Position numbers and translations under genes: made by a program
In this document: positions 1 to 6,694 of the stretch, piece by piece
How the letters are laid out: each line of letters begins with the position of its first letter
Position numbering within the stretch: position 1 is the first letter of the stretch
The notes under the pieces: model-generated
What the model was told of the DNA's origin: nothing
The model's input: only the letters and a program-made list of their open reading frames with translations
Databases searched by the model: none
NCBI GenBank assembly: GCA_021205585.1
Contig: JAJPXI010000173.1
Location: 1-14,465, forward strand
DNA: 14,465 nucleotides
Direction of reading: 5' to 3'
Origin: Oscillospiraceae bacterium
GTDB taxonomy: Bacteria > Bacillota > Clostridia > Oscillospirales > Oscillospiraceae

Positions 1-51
1 GTCGCAAAATTTCTCGCCATCCGCTCTTGTCGATTTAATCAGTCCTTCCTT
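1..51 (-). repeat. Left-edge copy of a dispersed repeat, cut by the window end
   Basis: Read on the minus strand from base 51 leftwards, this begins AAGGAAGGACTGATTAAAT and continues through GCGG, TGGCG and a TTTT run to the window edge. The right edge (14413-14465) on the plus strand shows the same layout: AGGGAAGCACTGATTAAAT, then GCGG, TGACG, a TTTT run and CCGCC. The two align almost base for base with about one indel, and both point out of the window. No reading frame through it looks like a conserved protein. I infer a short dispersed intergenic repeat; its outer end is not visible. Confidence 0.55.
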
Positions 52-160
52 AAAATCCCTCAAAACAGGAATAGAGATTTTCAAATAGGTACATGATGGT
101 AGGTACATAATCTCAAAAATTTCAAATGCCGTAGATACAAGGAAAACTGCGTGTTTATAG
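52..160. other. Gene-free AT-rich stretch with a short direct repeat
   Basis: No credible coding region is seen in any frame. The stretch is much more AT-rich than the rest of the window. The 9-mer TAGGTACAT occurs twice in direct orientation (86-94 and 100-108, period 14 bp). This pair is flanked by GAGATT (74-79) and its inverse AATCTC (109-114). It could be a small operator or a decayed sequence next to the edge repeat. No function is assigned. Confidence 0.35.
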
Positions 161-190
161 GAAAAAGGAGTCTTTTCAGGCTCCTTTTTC
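161..190. terminator. Probable intrinsic terminator hairpin
   Basis: A perfect 10-bp stem, GAAAAAGGAG (161-170) with CTCCTTTTTC (181-190), encloses a 10-nt loop. A-runs on one arm and T-runs on the other allow factor-independent termination in either direction, although part of the T-run lies inside the stem. It would separate the glyQS transcription unit from whatever lies to the left. Confidence 0.55.
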
Positions 191-356
191 TGCCTCTCCA
201 AGTGGCAAACTCGGGGTATAGCACAAAAGCGCCCCTGTTTCAACGGCGGGTTTCCCGAGCGGCGCTTTGCAATGATTTTGCACAAAAACAATGCTGAAAC
301 CGTCACCTGGACGTAAGCGTAAAACCGATTTGCAAACGGCCGGCGCAAATCGGGGC
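191..356 (+). other. Gene-free upstream region of glyQS with several inverted repeats
   Basis: No gene is supported here. AAAGCGCC (226-233) pairs with GGCGCTTT (261-268), and a smaller CGGG-TTT-CCCG hairpin (247-257) is nested inside. A second hairpin pairs CCGATTTGC (325-333) with GCAAATCGG (345-353). It competes with a third, GCGCAA (343-348) with TTGCGC (357-362). I looked for the T-box signature (TGGNACCGCG) that precedes many Firmicute glycyl-tRNA synthetase genes and did not find it. Most of this DNA lies upstream of the inferred promoter, so it may act as DNA-level operator sequence or belong to a longer transcript from further left. Confidence 0.4.
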
Positions 357-385
357 TTGCGCATTTGACCGCCGGGTATTATAAT
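357..385 (+). promoter_or_regulatory. Likely sigma-A promoter for the glyQS operon
   Basis: A consensus -10 box TATAAT (380-385) lies 17 bp downstream of TTGCGC (357-362), a weak -35 that matches the first three consensus bases. A better-looking TTGACC (365-370) is only 9 bp from the -10 and cannot be its partner. Transcription would start near 392, giving a leader of only about 25 nt. The -35 is also the right arm of the inverted repeat GCGCAA...TTGCGC (343-362), a plausible repressor site. Confidence 0.6.
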
Positions 386-417
386 AGGGAGGATAACGCA
401 AGCGGGAGGATTTATAT

Positions 418-1839
418 ATGACAAATCAGGAGAAAACAATGGAGAAAATCGTCGCCCTGTGCAAGGGGCGGGGATTTATTTTCGCGGGCAGCGAAATCTA
501 CGGCGGCCTGGCCAACACCTGGGATTACGGGCCGTTGGGCGTGGAGCTGAAAAACAACGTGAAAAAAGCCTGGTGGAAAAAATTCGTCCAGGAGAACCCC
601 TACAACGTGGGGCTGGACGCCGCCATTCTGATGAACCCCCAGACCTGGGTGGCCTCCGGCCATGTGGGGGGCTTTTCCGACCCGCTGATGGACTGCAAGC
701 AGTGCAAGGAGCGCTTCCGGGCGGACAAGGTCATTGAGGACTGGTGCCAGAGCAGCGGCTTTGATTTGGGCCGGAGCGTGGACGCGCTGAGCCAGAATGA
801 GATGAAGGACTTTATAGAAGAACATCAGATCCCCTGCCCCTCCTGCGGCGGGCGGGACTGGACGGACATCCGGCAGTTCAACCTGATGTTCAAAACCTTC
901 CAGGGGGTGACGGAGGACGCAAAAAACACCGTCTACCTGCGCCCGGAGACCGCCCAGGGCATCTTTGTCAACTTCCAGAACGTCCAGCGCACCACCCGGC
1001 GCAAGCTGCCCTTCGGCGTGTGTCAGGTGGGCAAGTCCTTCCGCAACGAGATTACCCCCGGCAACTTCACCTTCCGCACCCGGGAGTTTGAGCAGATGGA
1101 GCTGGAGTTCTTCTGCCGCCCCGGCACCGAGCTGGAATGGTTCGCCTACTGGAAGGACTTCTGCCGCCAGTGGCTGCTGAACCTGGGGCTGAACGGGGAG
1201 AACCTGCGCCTGCGGGACCACGAGCCGGAGGAGCTGAGCCACTACTCCAACGCCACCACCGACTTTGAGTTCCTGTTCCCCTTCGGCTGGGGCGAGCTGT
1301 GGGGCGTGGCCTCCCGGACCGACTTCGACCTGACCGCCCACCAGACCACCTCCGGCAAGGACATGAGCTATTTTGACCAGGAGCAGAACCAGCACTATAT
1401 CCCCTACGTCATCGAGCCCTCCCTGGGGGCCGACCGGGTCACCCTGGCCTTTTTGATCGACGCCTACGACGAGGAAACGGTGGACGCGGAGAAAAAGGAT
1501 GTGCGCACCGTGCTGCGCCTGCACCCCGCCCTGGCCCCCTTCAAGGCCGCCGTGCTGCCCTTGAGCAAAAAGTTAGGGGAGGCTGCCCGGCAGCTTCAGG
1601 CCCAGCTGTCCGCCGACTTCATGGTGGACTACGACGACGCCGGTTCCATCGGCAAGCGCTACCGCCGCCAGGACGAAATCGCCACCCCCTACTGCGTCAC
1701 GGTGGACTGCCAGACGGTGGGGGACGAAAACACCCCTGCCGACGGCTGCGTCACCGTCCGGGACCGGGACACCATGGAGCAGGTTCGCCTGCCCATCCAG
1801 GAGTTGAAAGCCTGGCTGACGGAAAAGCTGGCCTATTAA
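418..1839 (+). CDS. glyQS: Glycyl-tRNA synthetase, single-chain class II
   Basis: This enzyme charges tRNA-Gly with glycine using ATP, in the cytosol. The 473-aa length fits the single-chain homodimeric form, not the separate alpha and beta chains. Visible parts are an N-terminal catalytic segment with SEIYGGLANTWDYGPLG (25-41), two CxxC pairs (C93/C96 and C140/C143) that look like a zinc knuckle in the insertion, RPETAQG (175-181), class II motif 2 (FRNEI...RTREFEQ, about 208-226) and motif 3 (GADRVTLAFL, 337-346). A C-terminal anticodon-binding domain starts near residue 368 (LHPALAPFKAAVLPL) and includes DDAGSIGKRYRRQDE. The ATG follows GGAGGA (405-410) by 7 nt. It is the first gene of the plus-strand operon, with 24 nt to the next gene. 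No T-box was found upstream. Confidence 0.97.
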   Translation: MTNQEKTMEKIVALCKGRGFIFAGSEIYGGLANTWDYGPLGVELKNNVKKAWWKKFVQENPYNVGLDAAILMNPQTWVASGHVGGFSDPLMDCKQCKERFRADKVIEDWCQSSGFDLGRSVDALSQNEMKDFIEEHQIPCPSCGGRDWTDIRQFNLMFKTFQGVTEDAKNTVYLRPETAQGIFVNFQNVQRTTRRKLPFGVCQVGKSFRNEITPGNFTFRTREFEQMELEFFCRPGTELEWFAYWKDFCRQWLLNLGLNGENLRLRDHEPEELSHYSNATTDFEFLFPFGWGELWGVASRTDFDLTAHQTTSGKDMSYFDQEQNQHYIPYVIEPSLGADRVTLAFLIDAYDEETVDAEKKDVRTVLRLHPALAPFKAAVLPLSKKLGEAARQLQAQLSADFMVDYDDAGSIGKRYRRQDEIATPYCVTVDCQTVGDENTPADGCVTVRDRDTMEQVRLPIQELKAWLTEKLAY

Positions 1840-1863
1840 AACGGACATGGAGAATGTAAAAAT

Positions 1864-2706
1864 ATGACGGAAACCTTGAAATTGACAGCGGCGAAGATTC
1901 GTCTGCTGGGACTGGAGATGGTCTACGGGGCCGCCTCCGGCCACCTGGGCGGCTCCTTTTCCTCCGCGGACATCCTGACCGCCCTGTACTTCCAGGTCAT
2001 GCGCATCGACCCCCGGCGCCCCGACGACCCGAATCGGGATCGGTTTGTGCTCTCCAAGGGCCACTGCACCCCGGCGCTCTACCCCGCCCTGGCCCTGCGG
2101 GGCTACTTCCCCCAGGAGCGGCTGAAGCAGTTCCGCTCCATCGATGGGCACCTGTCCGGCCACGCGGAGATGCACCACGTTCCGGGGGTGGATATGTCCA
2201 CCGGCAGTTTGGGCCAGGGCATCTCCGCCGCCGTGGGCATGGCCCTGGCGGGCCGAGCCGACGGGCGGCCCTACCGGGTGTACGCCCTGTTGGGGGACGG
2301 GGAGATTGAGGAGGGACAGGTGTGGGAGGCCGCCATGGCCGCCGCCAAGTACCGCCTGTCCAATCTGTGCGCCGTGGTGGACGTAAACGGACTGCAAATC
2401 GACGGGCGAACGGCGGACGTGATGCCCTCCGAGCCGCTGGACGAAAAATTCGCCGCCTTCGGCTGGCAGGTGCTCCGGGCCGACGGCCACGATTTTGACA
2501 GCCTGCTGGCCGCCTTTGCCGCCGCCCAACAGTCAGAGGGCCGCCCCGCCGTTATCCTGGCCAGAACCGTTAAGGGCAAGGGCGTCTCTTTTATGGAGAA
2601 CAACCCCGGCTGGCACGGCAAGGCCCCCAATGAGGAGCAGTATTTGCAGGCCAGGGCCGAGCTGAGCGCTACTTTAGAAAAGCTGGAGGGAAGCTGCCAT
2701 GAGTGA
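1864..2706 (+). CDS. Transketolase, N-terminal (thiamine diphosphate-binding) subunit
   Basis: This is the 280-aa N-half of a split transketolase, which moves two-carbon ketol units between sugar phosphates in the non-oxidative pentose phosphate pathway. The cofactor motif is clear: GDG at 144-146 with N175 in VVDVNG, binding Mg2+ and the diphosphate. Family histidines sit in SGHLGGS (H27), SKGH (H67) and DGHLSGH (95-100). The pyrimidine-binding and C-terminal domains are absent here and are supplied by the next gene. The two genes overlap by 8 nt (this gene's stop lies inside the start of the next), which implies coupled translation and roughly equal amounts of the two chains. The ribosome binding site GGAG (1849-1852) is modest and rather distant (11 nt). 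Split transketolases are common in Firmicutes and archaea, so this is not a broken gene. Confidence 0.93.
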   Translation: MTETLKLTAAKIRLLGLEMVYGAASGHLGGSFSSADILTALYFQVMRIDPRRPDDPNRDRFVLSKGHCTPALYPALALRGYFPQERLKQFRSIDGHLSGHAEMHHVPGVDMSTGSLGQGISAAVGMALAGRADGRPYRVYALLGDGEIEEGQVWEAAMAAAKYRLSNLCAVVDVNGLQIDGRTADVMPSEPLDEKFAAFGWQVLRADGHDFDSLLAAFAAAQQSEGRPAVILARTVKGKGVSFMENNPGWHGKAPNEEQYLQARAELSATLEKLEGSCHE

Positions 2707-3655
2707 AACCATCGCCACCCGGGCCGCCTACGGGCAGGCCCTGGTCAGTTTGGCCCAGGAGTACCCGGAGCTGGTGGTGCTGGACGCGGACCTGTCCGGC
2801 TCCACCATGACCGCCGGCTTCGCCAGGGCCTACCCGAATCGGTTTTATAACATGGGCATCGCCGAGGGCAACATGGCCGGTGTAGCCGCCGGGCTGGCCG
2901 CCTGCGGGAAGAAGCCCTTTTACAACTCCTTCGCCATGTTCGCCGCCGGGCGGGCCTGGGAGCAGGTGCGCAACAGCATCGCCTACCCCCGGCTGAACGT
3001 GAAGGTCGTCGGCTCCCACGGGGGGCTGTCCGTGGGAGAGGACGGGGCCACCCACCAGTGCATCGAGGATTACGCCATCATGCGGGCCATCCCCGGCATG
3101 ACGGTGGTCTCCCCCTGCGACGGGCCGGAGATGCGCCTGGCCGTCCGGGCCCTGCTGGAGTACGACGGCCCCGCCTATATGCGCCTGGGCCGCCTGGCGG
3201 TGGACTCGGTGACGGACGAAATCCCCGGCTATCGGTTCCAGCTGGGCAAGGGCGTCCTCCTGCGCCCCGGCCAGGATGTGACCATCGCGGCCACCGGCAT
3301 GATGGTGCAGATGGCCCTCCAGGCCGCCGAACAGCTCCAGGCGGAGGGCGTCTCCGCCCGTGTGCTGGATTTCCATACCATCAAACCCCTGGACGAGGAA
3401 CTGCTGCTCCAGGCGGCCAGGGAGACCGGGGCGGTGGTCACCACCGAGGAGGCCAACATCGTGGGAGGGCTGGGCAGCGCCGTGTGCGAGTGTCTGGCGG
3501 AACGCTGCCCCGTGCCCGTGGTGCGCCACGGGGTTCGGGACGAGTTTGGCCGCTCCGGGGCGGCCAAACAGGTGCTGGCCGCCTACGGTCTGGACCCGGC
3601 GCACATCGCCCAGGCCGCTAAAGAGGCGATCGCGAAAAAAAACGATAACCGATAA
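2699..3655 (+). CDS. Transketolase, C-terminal (pyrimidine-binding) subunit
   Basis: This 318-aa partner of the preceding gene completes transketolase. It carries the pyrimidine-binding domain with the catalytic glutamate in MGIAEGNMAG (E56), followed by FAAGRAWEQVRNSIAYP (81-97) and SHGGLSVGEDGATHQ (106-120). A C-terminal transketolase domain starts near 190, with VLDFHTIKPLD and ETGAVVTTEEANIVGGLGSAV. The active site forms at the interface with the N-half. The purine-rich end of the upstream gene (GGAGGGAAGCTGCC, just before 2699) provides the ribosome binding site. A 45-nt gap separates it from the next gene, with no terminator visible. The related DXS family was considered, but DXS is a single chain over 600 aa. 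Confidence 0.93.
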   Translation: MSETIATRAAYGQALVSLAQEYPELVVLDADLSGSTMTAGFARAYPNRFYNMGIAEGNMAGVAAGLAACGKKPFYNSFAMFAAGRAWEQVRNSIAYPRLNVKVVGSHGGLSVGEDGATHQCIEDYAIMRAIPGMTVVSPCDGPEMRLAVRALLEYDGPAYMRLGRLAVDSVTDEIPGYRFQLGKGVLLRPGQDVTIAATGMMVQMALQAAEQLQAEGVSARVLDFHTIKPLDEELLLQAARETGAVVTTEEANIVGGLGSAVCECLAERCPVPVVRHGVRDEFGRSGAAKQVLAAYGLDPAHIAQAAKEAIAKKNDNR

Positions 3656-3687
3656 AGGATTTTCCCCGATTCATTGAACTGCAAAGC

Positions 3688-3703
3688 GAGGTGCATTCCC
3701 GTG
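3688..3703 (+). promoter_or_regulatory. Ribosome binding site and GTG start of the TIGR04255-like gene
   Basis: GAGGTG (3688-3693) lies 7 nt before an in-frame GTG at 3701-3703. An upstream in-frame TTG at 3674 has no comparable site and would add nine residues (NCKARCIPV and so on) unlike the family N-terminus. The GTG at 3701 is therefore preferred. Confidence 0.65.
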
Positions 3704-4483
3704 CTTTTTTCTCAGAGCGACCGGCGCTTTTTCTACAGCCGGCCCCCGCTGGTGGAGGTCATCTGCCAGCTGCGCTTTCCCACCATTTTGTCCATCGGCT
3801 CCCAGGAGCCGGCGGCCTTTCAGGATTTAATCCGGGGGGAATACCCCCGGTATGCCGCCCAGACCGAGCGCCTGGCCCCCAAGGTGGAGGGCGGAACCGT
3901 GCAGCAGCAGCCGCCGGTGATCAACTACAATTTTGTCTCTCAGGACGGGAAGTGGAAGGTCAACCTGACCAACAGCTTCATCGCCCTGTCCACCCGGGGC
4001 TACAGCCAGTGGGAGGACTTCGCCCAGCGGCTGGACGTGGTGCTGGCCGGCTTCATCTCCACCTATCAGCCCTCCTTCTTTGAACGCATCGGCCTGCGGT
4101 ATATCAACGCCGTCTCCCGCCGGGCTTTGGATCTGGAGGGCTATCTGTGGGACGACTTAATCCAAAGCGCCTACCTGGGCATTCTGGAGGAGCCGGACGT
4201 GGACGAGACCAGGGTGACCAAATGCTCTCTGGATGTAGAAATGCCCCTGGAGGACGACTGCCGCATGAAGCTCCACGCCGGCCCCGGCCTGTTGAAAAAC
4301 GTAAAACAGCCCGGCGCGGGGGAGGCCCGGTTCATTTTGGACGGGGATTTTTCCGCCGCCGGAAACCTGCCCGCCGACCAGATCCCCAGCCGCATGGAGG
4401 CCCTGCACGGCTGGGCCTGGCGGACGTTCCAGGGGGCCATCACAGACCGACTCCACGACGCTATGGGCCCCACCCCCCTGTAA
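3701..4483 (+). CDS. TIGR04255-like protein of unknown function
   Basis: The product is about 260 aa with the GTG start. The opening matches what I recall of the TIGR04255 family: an FYSRPPLVEVICQLRFP segment (about 11-27) close to the N-terminus, then an alternating pattern ending WAWRTFQGAITDRLHDAMGP. Known members are sporadically distributed, about 250-270 aa, and have no established function. There is no signal peptide, membrane segment or obvious catalytic motif; it is probably cytosolic. WKVNLTNSFIALSTRGYSQW and ERIGLRYINAV look like beta strands of a compact mixed fold. It sits in the operon between transketolase and the NAD salvage pair (15-nt gap downstream), so it is co-transcribed with housekeeping genes, not in an obvious toxin-antitoxin pair. 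The family call is from memory of sequence features. Confidence 0.7.
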   Translation: MLFSQSDRRFFYSRPPLVEVICQLRFPTILSIGSQEPAAFQDLIRGEYPRYAAQTERLAPKVEGGTVQQQPPVINYNFVSQDGKWKVNLTNSFIALSTRGYSQWEDFAQRLDVVLAGFISTYQPSFFERIGLRYINAVSRRALDLEGYLWDDLIQSAYLGILEEPDVDETRVTKCSLDVEMPLEDDCRMKLHAGPGLLKNVKQPGAGEARFILDGDFSAAGNLPADQIPSRMEALHGWAWRTFQGAITDRLHDAMGPTPL

Positions 4484-4498
4484 AGAGAGGAGAAGCCG

Positions 4499-5041
4499 AT
4501 GGCAAATCTGCTGATTGTGGTAGACTTCCAGAAGGACTTTATCGACGGCGCCCTGGGCTTTCCCGGTGCTGAAGCTTTGACCGGCCCCATTGTGGAGCGC
4601 ATCCGGGAGTACCGCCGCCGGGGGGACGACGTGGCCTTCACCGTGGACACCCACGGCCCCGACTATCTCCAGACCCAGGAGGGCCGAAATCTGCCGGTGC
4701 CCCACTGCATCCGGGAGAGCGAGGGCTGGTACCTCCAGGATCAGGTGGCCCGGCAGGTGCTGGACAGCGACGAGCTGTTCTGCAAAGCGGCCTTCCCCTC
4801 CCTGGAGCTGGCCCAGTGGCTGGAGGAGAGCGAGTATGAGCAGGTGGAGCTGTGCGGCCTGGTCAGCCATCTGTGCGTGCTGGCCAACGCCGTGATGGTT
4901 CGGGCCGCCCTGCCGGAGGCCCGGCTGGTGCTGGACGCCCGACTGACCGCCTCCCCCGACCCTGTGCTCCACGAAAAGGCCCTGGATCTGCTGGAGGCCA
5001 TGTTCGTCACCGTGACCCACCGGGAGGGGAGGCAGCCATGA
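4499..5041 (+). CDS. pncA: Isochorismatase-family cysteine hydrolase, probable nicotinamidase
   Basis: This 180-aa enzyme most likely hydrolyses nicotinamide to nicotinate and ammonia. The triad of the family is in place: D9 in LLIVVDFQKDF, K96 in LFCKAAF and the nucleophile C126 in GLVSHLCVLANAV. The metal site expected of nicotinamidases is also present (D50 and H52 in TVDTHGPDY, H69 in PVPHC). The metal ligands plus the adjacent pncB favour nicotinamidase over isochorismatase or another amidohydrolase. The usual Asp in the GxxxDxCV loop is replaced by His (SHLCV), a mild deviation. The ATG follows AGAGAGGAGAA closely. The stop overlaps the pncB start (ATGA, 5038-5041), so the two are translationally coupled. 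Confidence 0.8.
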   Translation: MANLLIVVDFQKDFIDGALGFPGAEALTGPIVERIREYRRRGDDVAFTVDTHGPDYLQTQEGRNLPVPHCIRESEGWYLQDQVARQVLDSDELFCKAAFPSLELAQWLEESEYEQVELCGLVSHLCVLANAVMVRAALPEARLVLDARLTASPDPVLHEKALDLLEAMFVTVTHREGRQP

Positions 5042-6486
5042 AGCACCAGGTCAACTACACCATGCTCTGCGACTTTTACGAGCTGACCATGGCCAACGGC
5101 TACCTGCGCACCGGCCTGGGGGACAGGATCTGCTATTTCGACCTGTTTTTCCGCACCGTGCCCGACGGGGGCGGCTTCGCCATCGCCGCCGGGCTGGAGA
5201 GCGTGGTCAACTATATCAAAGGCCTGTCCTTTGATGAAGAGGATTTGGAATATCTCCGGGGCAAGGGCTGCTTTTCCCCGGAGTTTTTGGACTATCTGCG
5301 CACATTCCGCTTCACCGGGGACATCTGGGCCGTGCCGGAGGGGACGCCGGTGTTCCCCGGCGAGCCCCTGCTGATTGTCCGGGCTCCGGCCATCCAGGCC
5401 CAGTTCATCGAAACCTTTCTGCTTCTGAGCGTGAACCACCAGTCCCTGATCGCCACCAAGTCCAACCGCATCGTCCGGGCCGCCCAGGGCCGCCCGGTGG
5501 CGGAGTTCGGCTCCCGCCGGGCCCAGGGGGCTGCCGGGGCGCTGATGGGGGCCAGGGCCTCCTGCATCGCCGGGTGCAGCGCCACCGCCTGCACCATGGC
5601 CGACCTGTACTACGGCTGCGCCGTCACCGGCACCATGGCCCACTCCTGGGTGCAGATGTTCGACGATGAGTACACCGCCTTTCGCACCTACTGCCAGCTC
5701 TACCCCCACGGGGCCACCCTGCTGGTGGACACCTACAACGTGCTGGACTCCGGCGTTCCCAACGCCATCCGGGCCTTCCGGGAGGTGCTGCTGCCCCAGG
5801 GCATCACCGACTGCGCCATCCGCATCGACTCCGGCGATCTGGCCTACCTGTCCCGGCGGGCCAGAGCCATGCTGGATCAGGCGGGGCTGAGCGGGTGCAA
5901 AATCACCGTGTCCAACGCCCTGGACGAGTACCTCATCCGCGACCTGCTGGCCCAGGGGGCCTGCATCGACTCCTTCGGGGTGGGCGAGCGGCTGATTACC
6001 TCCAAAAGCGACCCGGTGTTCGGCGGGGTGTACAAACTGGCCGCCGTGGAGGGGCCGGACGGCGTCATCCAGCCCAGGATTAAAATCAGCGAAAACCCCG
6101 CCAAAATCACCACCCCCCACTTCAAGGCGGTGTACCGCCTGTTTGAAAAAAGCTCCGGCAAGGCCATGGCCGACCTGGTGGCCCTTCACGACGAGCTGCC
6201 CCCCCAGGGCCAGCCTCTGGAGCTGTTCGACCCCAACGCCACCTGGAAGCGCAAGACCGTGCGCGATTACACTGCCGTCCCCCTGCTGATTCCCGTTTTC
6301 AAAAACGGCGTCCAGGTCTGCCGCCTCCCCTCCCTTCAGGAGAGCAGGGCGTACTGCAAGGCCCAGGTGGAGCGCCTGTGGGACGAGGTCAAGCGGTTTG
6401 AAAACCCCCATACCTACTATGTAGACCTGTCCCAGAAGCTGTGGACGGTCAAGCAGCAAATGCTGCAAAAGCCGGTTTCCCCGTGA
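5038..6486 (+). CDS. pncB: Nicotinate phosphoribosyltransferase
   Basis: This enzyme joins nicotinate to PRPP, giving nicotinate mononucleotide in the Preiss-Handler NAD salvage route, usually with ATP hydrolysis. The product is 482 aa, typical of the family. Motifs are DFYELTMANGY (12-22), YFDLFFR (33-39), EFGSRRAQG (156-164), GTMAHSWVQ (198-206, with the phosphorylated histidine H202), LLVDTYNVLDSG (228-239) and a following RIDSGDL for PRPP binding. A longer open frame extends upstream to 4852 but lies inside pncA. The ATG at 5038 has GGGAGGGGAGG just before it and the canonical MKHQVNYTMLCDFYELTMA opening. Its stop codon is immediately followed by the candidate MITE. Confidence 0.95.
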   Translation: MKHQVNYTMLCDFYELTMANGYLRTGLGDRICYFDLFFRTVPDGGGFAIAAGLESVVNYIKGLSFDEEDLEYLRGKGCFSPEFLDYLRTFRFTGDIWAVPEGTPVFPGEPLLIVRAPAIQAQFIETFLLLSVNHQSLIATKSNRIVRAAQGRPVAEFGSRRAQGAAGALMGARASCIAGCSATACTMADLYYGCAVTGTMAHSWVQMFDDEYTAFRTYCQLYPHGATLLVDTYNVLDSGVPNAIRAFREVLLPQGITDCAIRIDSGDLAYLSRRARAMLDQAGLSGCKITVSNALDEYLIRDLLAQGACIDSFGVGERLITSKSDPVFGGVYKLAAVEGPDGVIQPRIKISENPAKITTPHFKAVYRLFEKSSGKAMADLVALHDELPPQGQPLELFDPNATWKRKTVRDYTAVPLLIPVFKNGVQVCRLPSLQESRAYCKAQVERLWDEVKRFENPHTYYVDLSQKLWTVKQQMLQKPVSP

Positions 6487-6633
6487 TACTGATTCTCATG
6501 AAAAAGCGCAAATGCGCTTTTTCTACGTTGAGAATCGCATGAGACGGGATTTTGAAGGCCCTGCCTTCAAAATCAGGCTGGGAACCAGCCATATTCTTCA
6601 TAAAAAGAGACATCTTTTTATGAAGAATCAGTA
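6487..6633. mobile_element. Candidate MITE: terminal inverted repeats and four tandem hairpins
   Basis: ATACTGATTCT (6486-6496) is perfectly inverted as AGAATCAGTAT (6624-6634). The similarity continues inward, with one indel and few mismatches, to an AAAAAG tract (about 21 bp per side). Each end carries the dinucleotide TA (6487-6488 and 6632-6633), the target duplication expected for IS630/Tc1-mariner-type elements. Inside are four perfect stems with almost no spacing: 6491-6536 (two-part stem), 6548-6574 (12 bp, CCT loop), 6576-6590 (6 bp, GAA loop) and 6593-6628 (16 bp, GACA loop). No ORF of its own is supported. Its left end abuts the pncB stop codon. Identity as a non-autonomous element is inferred; no transposase is nearby. 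Confidence 0.6.
6500..6523 (+). terminator. Probable terminator of the glyQS-pncB operon, inside the MITE-like element
   Basis: A perfect 10-bp stem, GAAAAAGCGC (6500-6509) with GCGCTTTTTC (6514-6523), encloses an AAAT loop and has five T residues at the 3' arm. An outer stem GATTCTCA/TGAGAATC (6491-6498 and 6529-6536) clamps it. It begins 13 nt after the pncB stop codon, so the repeat may have supplied the operon's terminator. Confidence 0.5.
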
Positions 6634-6680
6634 TGAAGCCGGCTCATTTCTGCCCAAAGGGGCGCTCTGTCGCGGGGCCG

Positions 6681-6688
6681 GAGGGGAG
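6681..6688 (+). promoter_or_regulatory. Ribosome binding site fixing the rluA-type start at 6695
   Basis: GAGGGGAG (6681-6688) lies 6 nt before ATG 6695. The open frame extends 5' to 6512, through the hairpin element, but that extension is unlike any S4 domain and has no good initiation site. I see no convincing promoter between the hairpins and this site. Confidence 0.65.
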
Positions 6689-6694
6689 CGGGAC

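Noticed and set aside
365..370. TTGACC as the -35 box of the glyQS promoter
   Set aside because: Only 9 bp from the TATAAT box; TTGCGC at 357-362 gives the 17-bp spacing.
176..439. An 87-codon minus-strand open frame upstream of glyQS
   Set aside because: It crosses the terminator hairpin, promoter and glyQS start, and its translation resembles no protein I know.
412..1524. Minus-strand open frame of 370 codons over glyQS
   Set aside because: Antisense shadow. The glyQS class II motifs on the other strand are unambiguous.
1864..3655. Transketolase broken by a frameshift
   Set aside because: The two halves end and start at the normal split point, each has its own start, and two-gene transketolases are usual in Firmicutes.
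4741..6468. A 575-codon open frame on the minus strand across pncA and pncB
   Set aside because: It is a shadow of GC-rich genes. Its translation is low-complexity (G, V, A, H, Q rich), whereas the plus strand gives complete enzymes with all catalytic motifs.
6512..6694. Extended N-terminus of the pseudouridine synthase through the hairpin element
   Set aside because: The extension translates stem sequences, has no S4-like features, and ATG 6695 has a proper ribosome binding site and the expected N-terminus.
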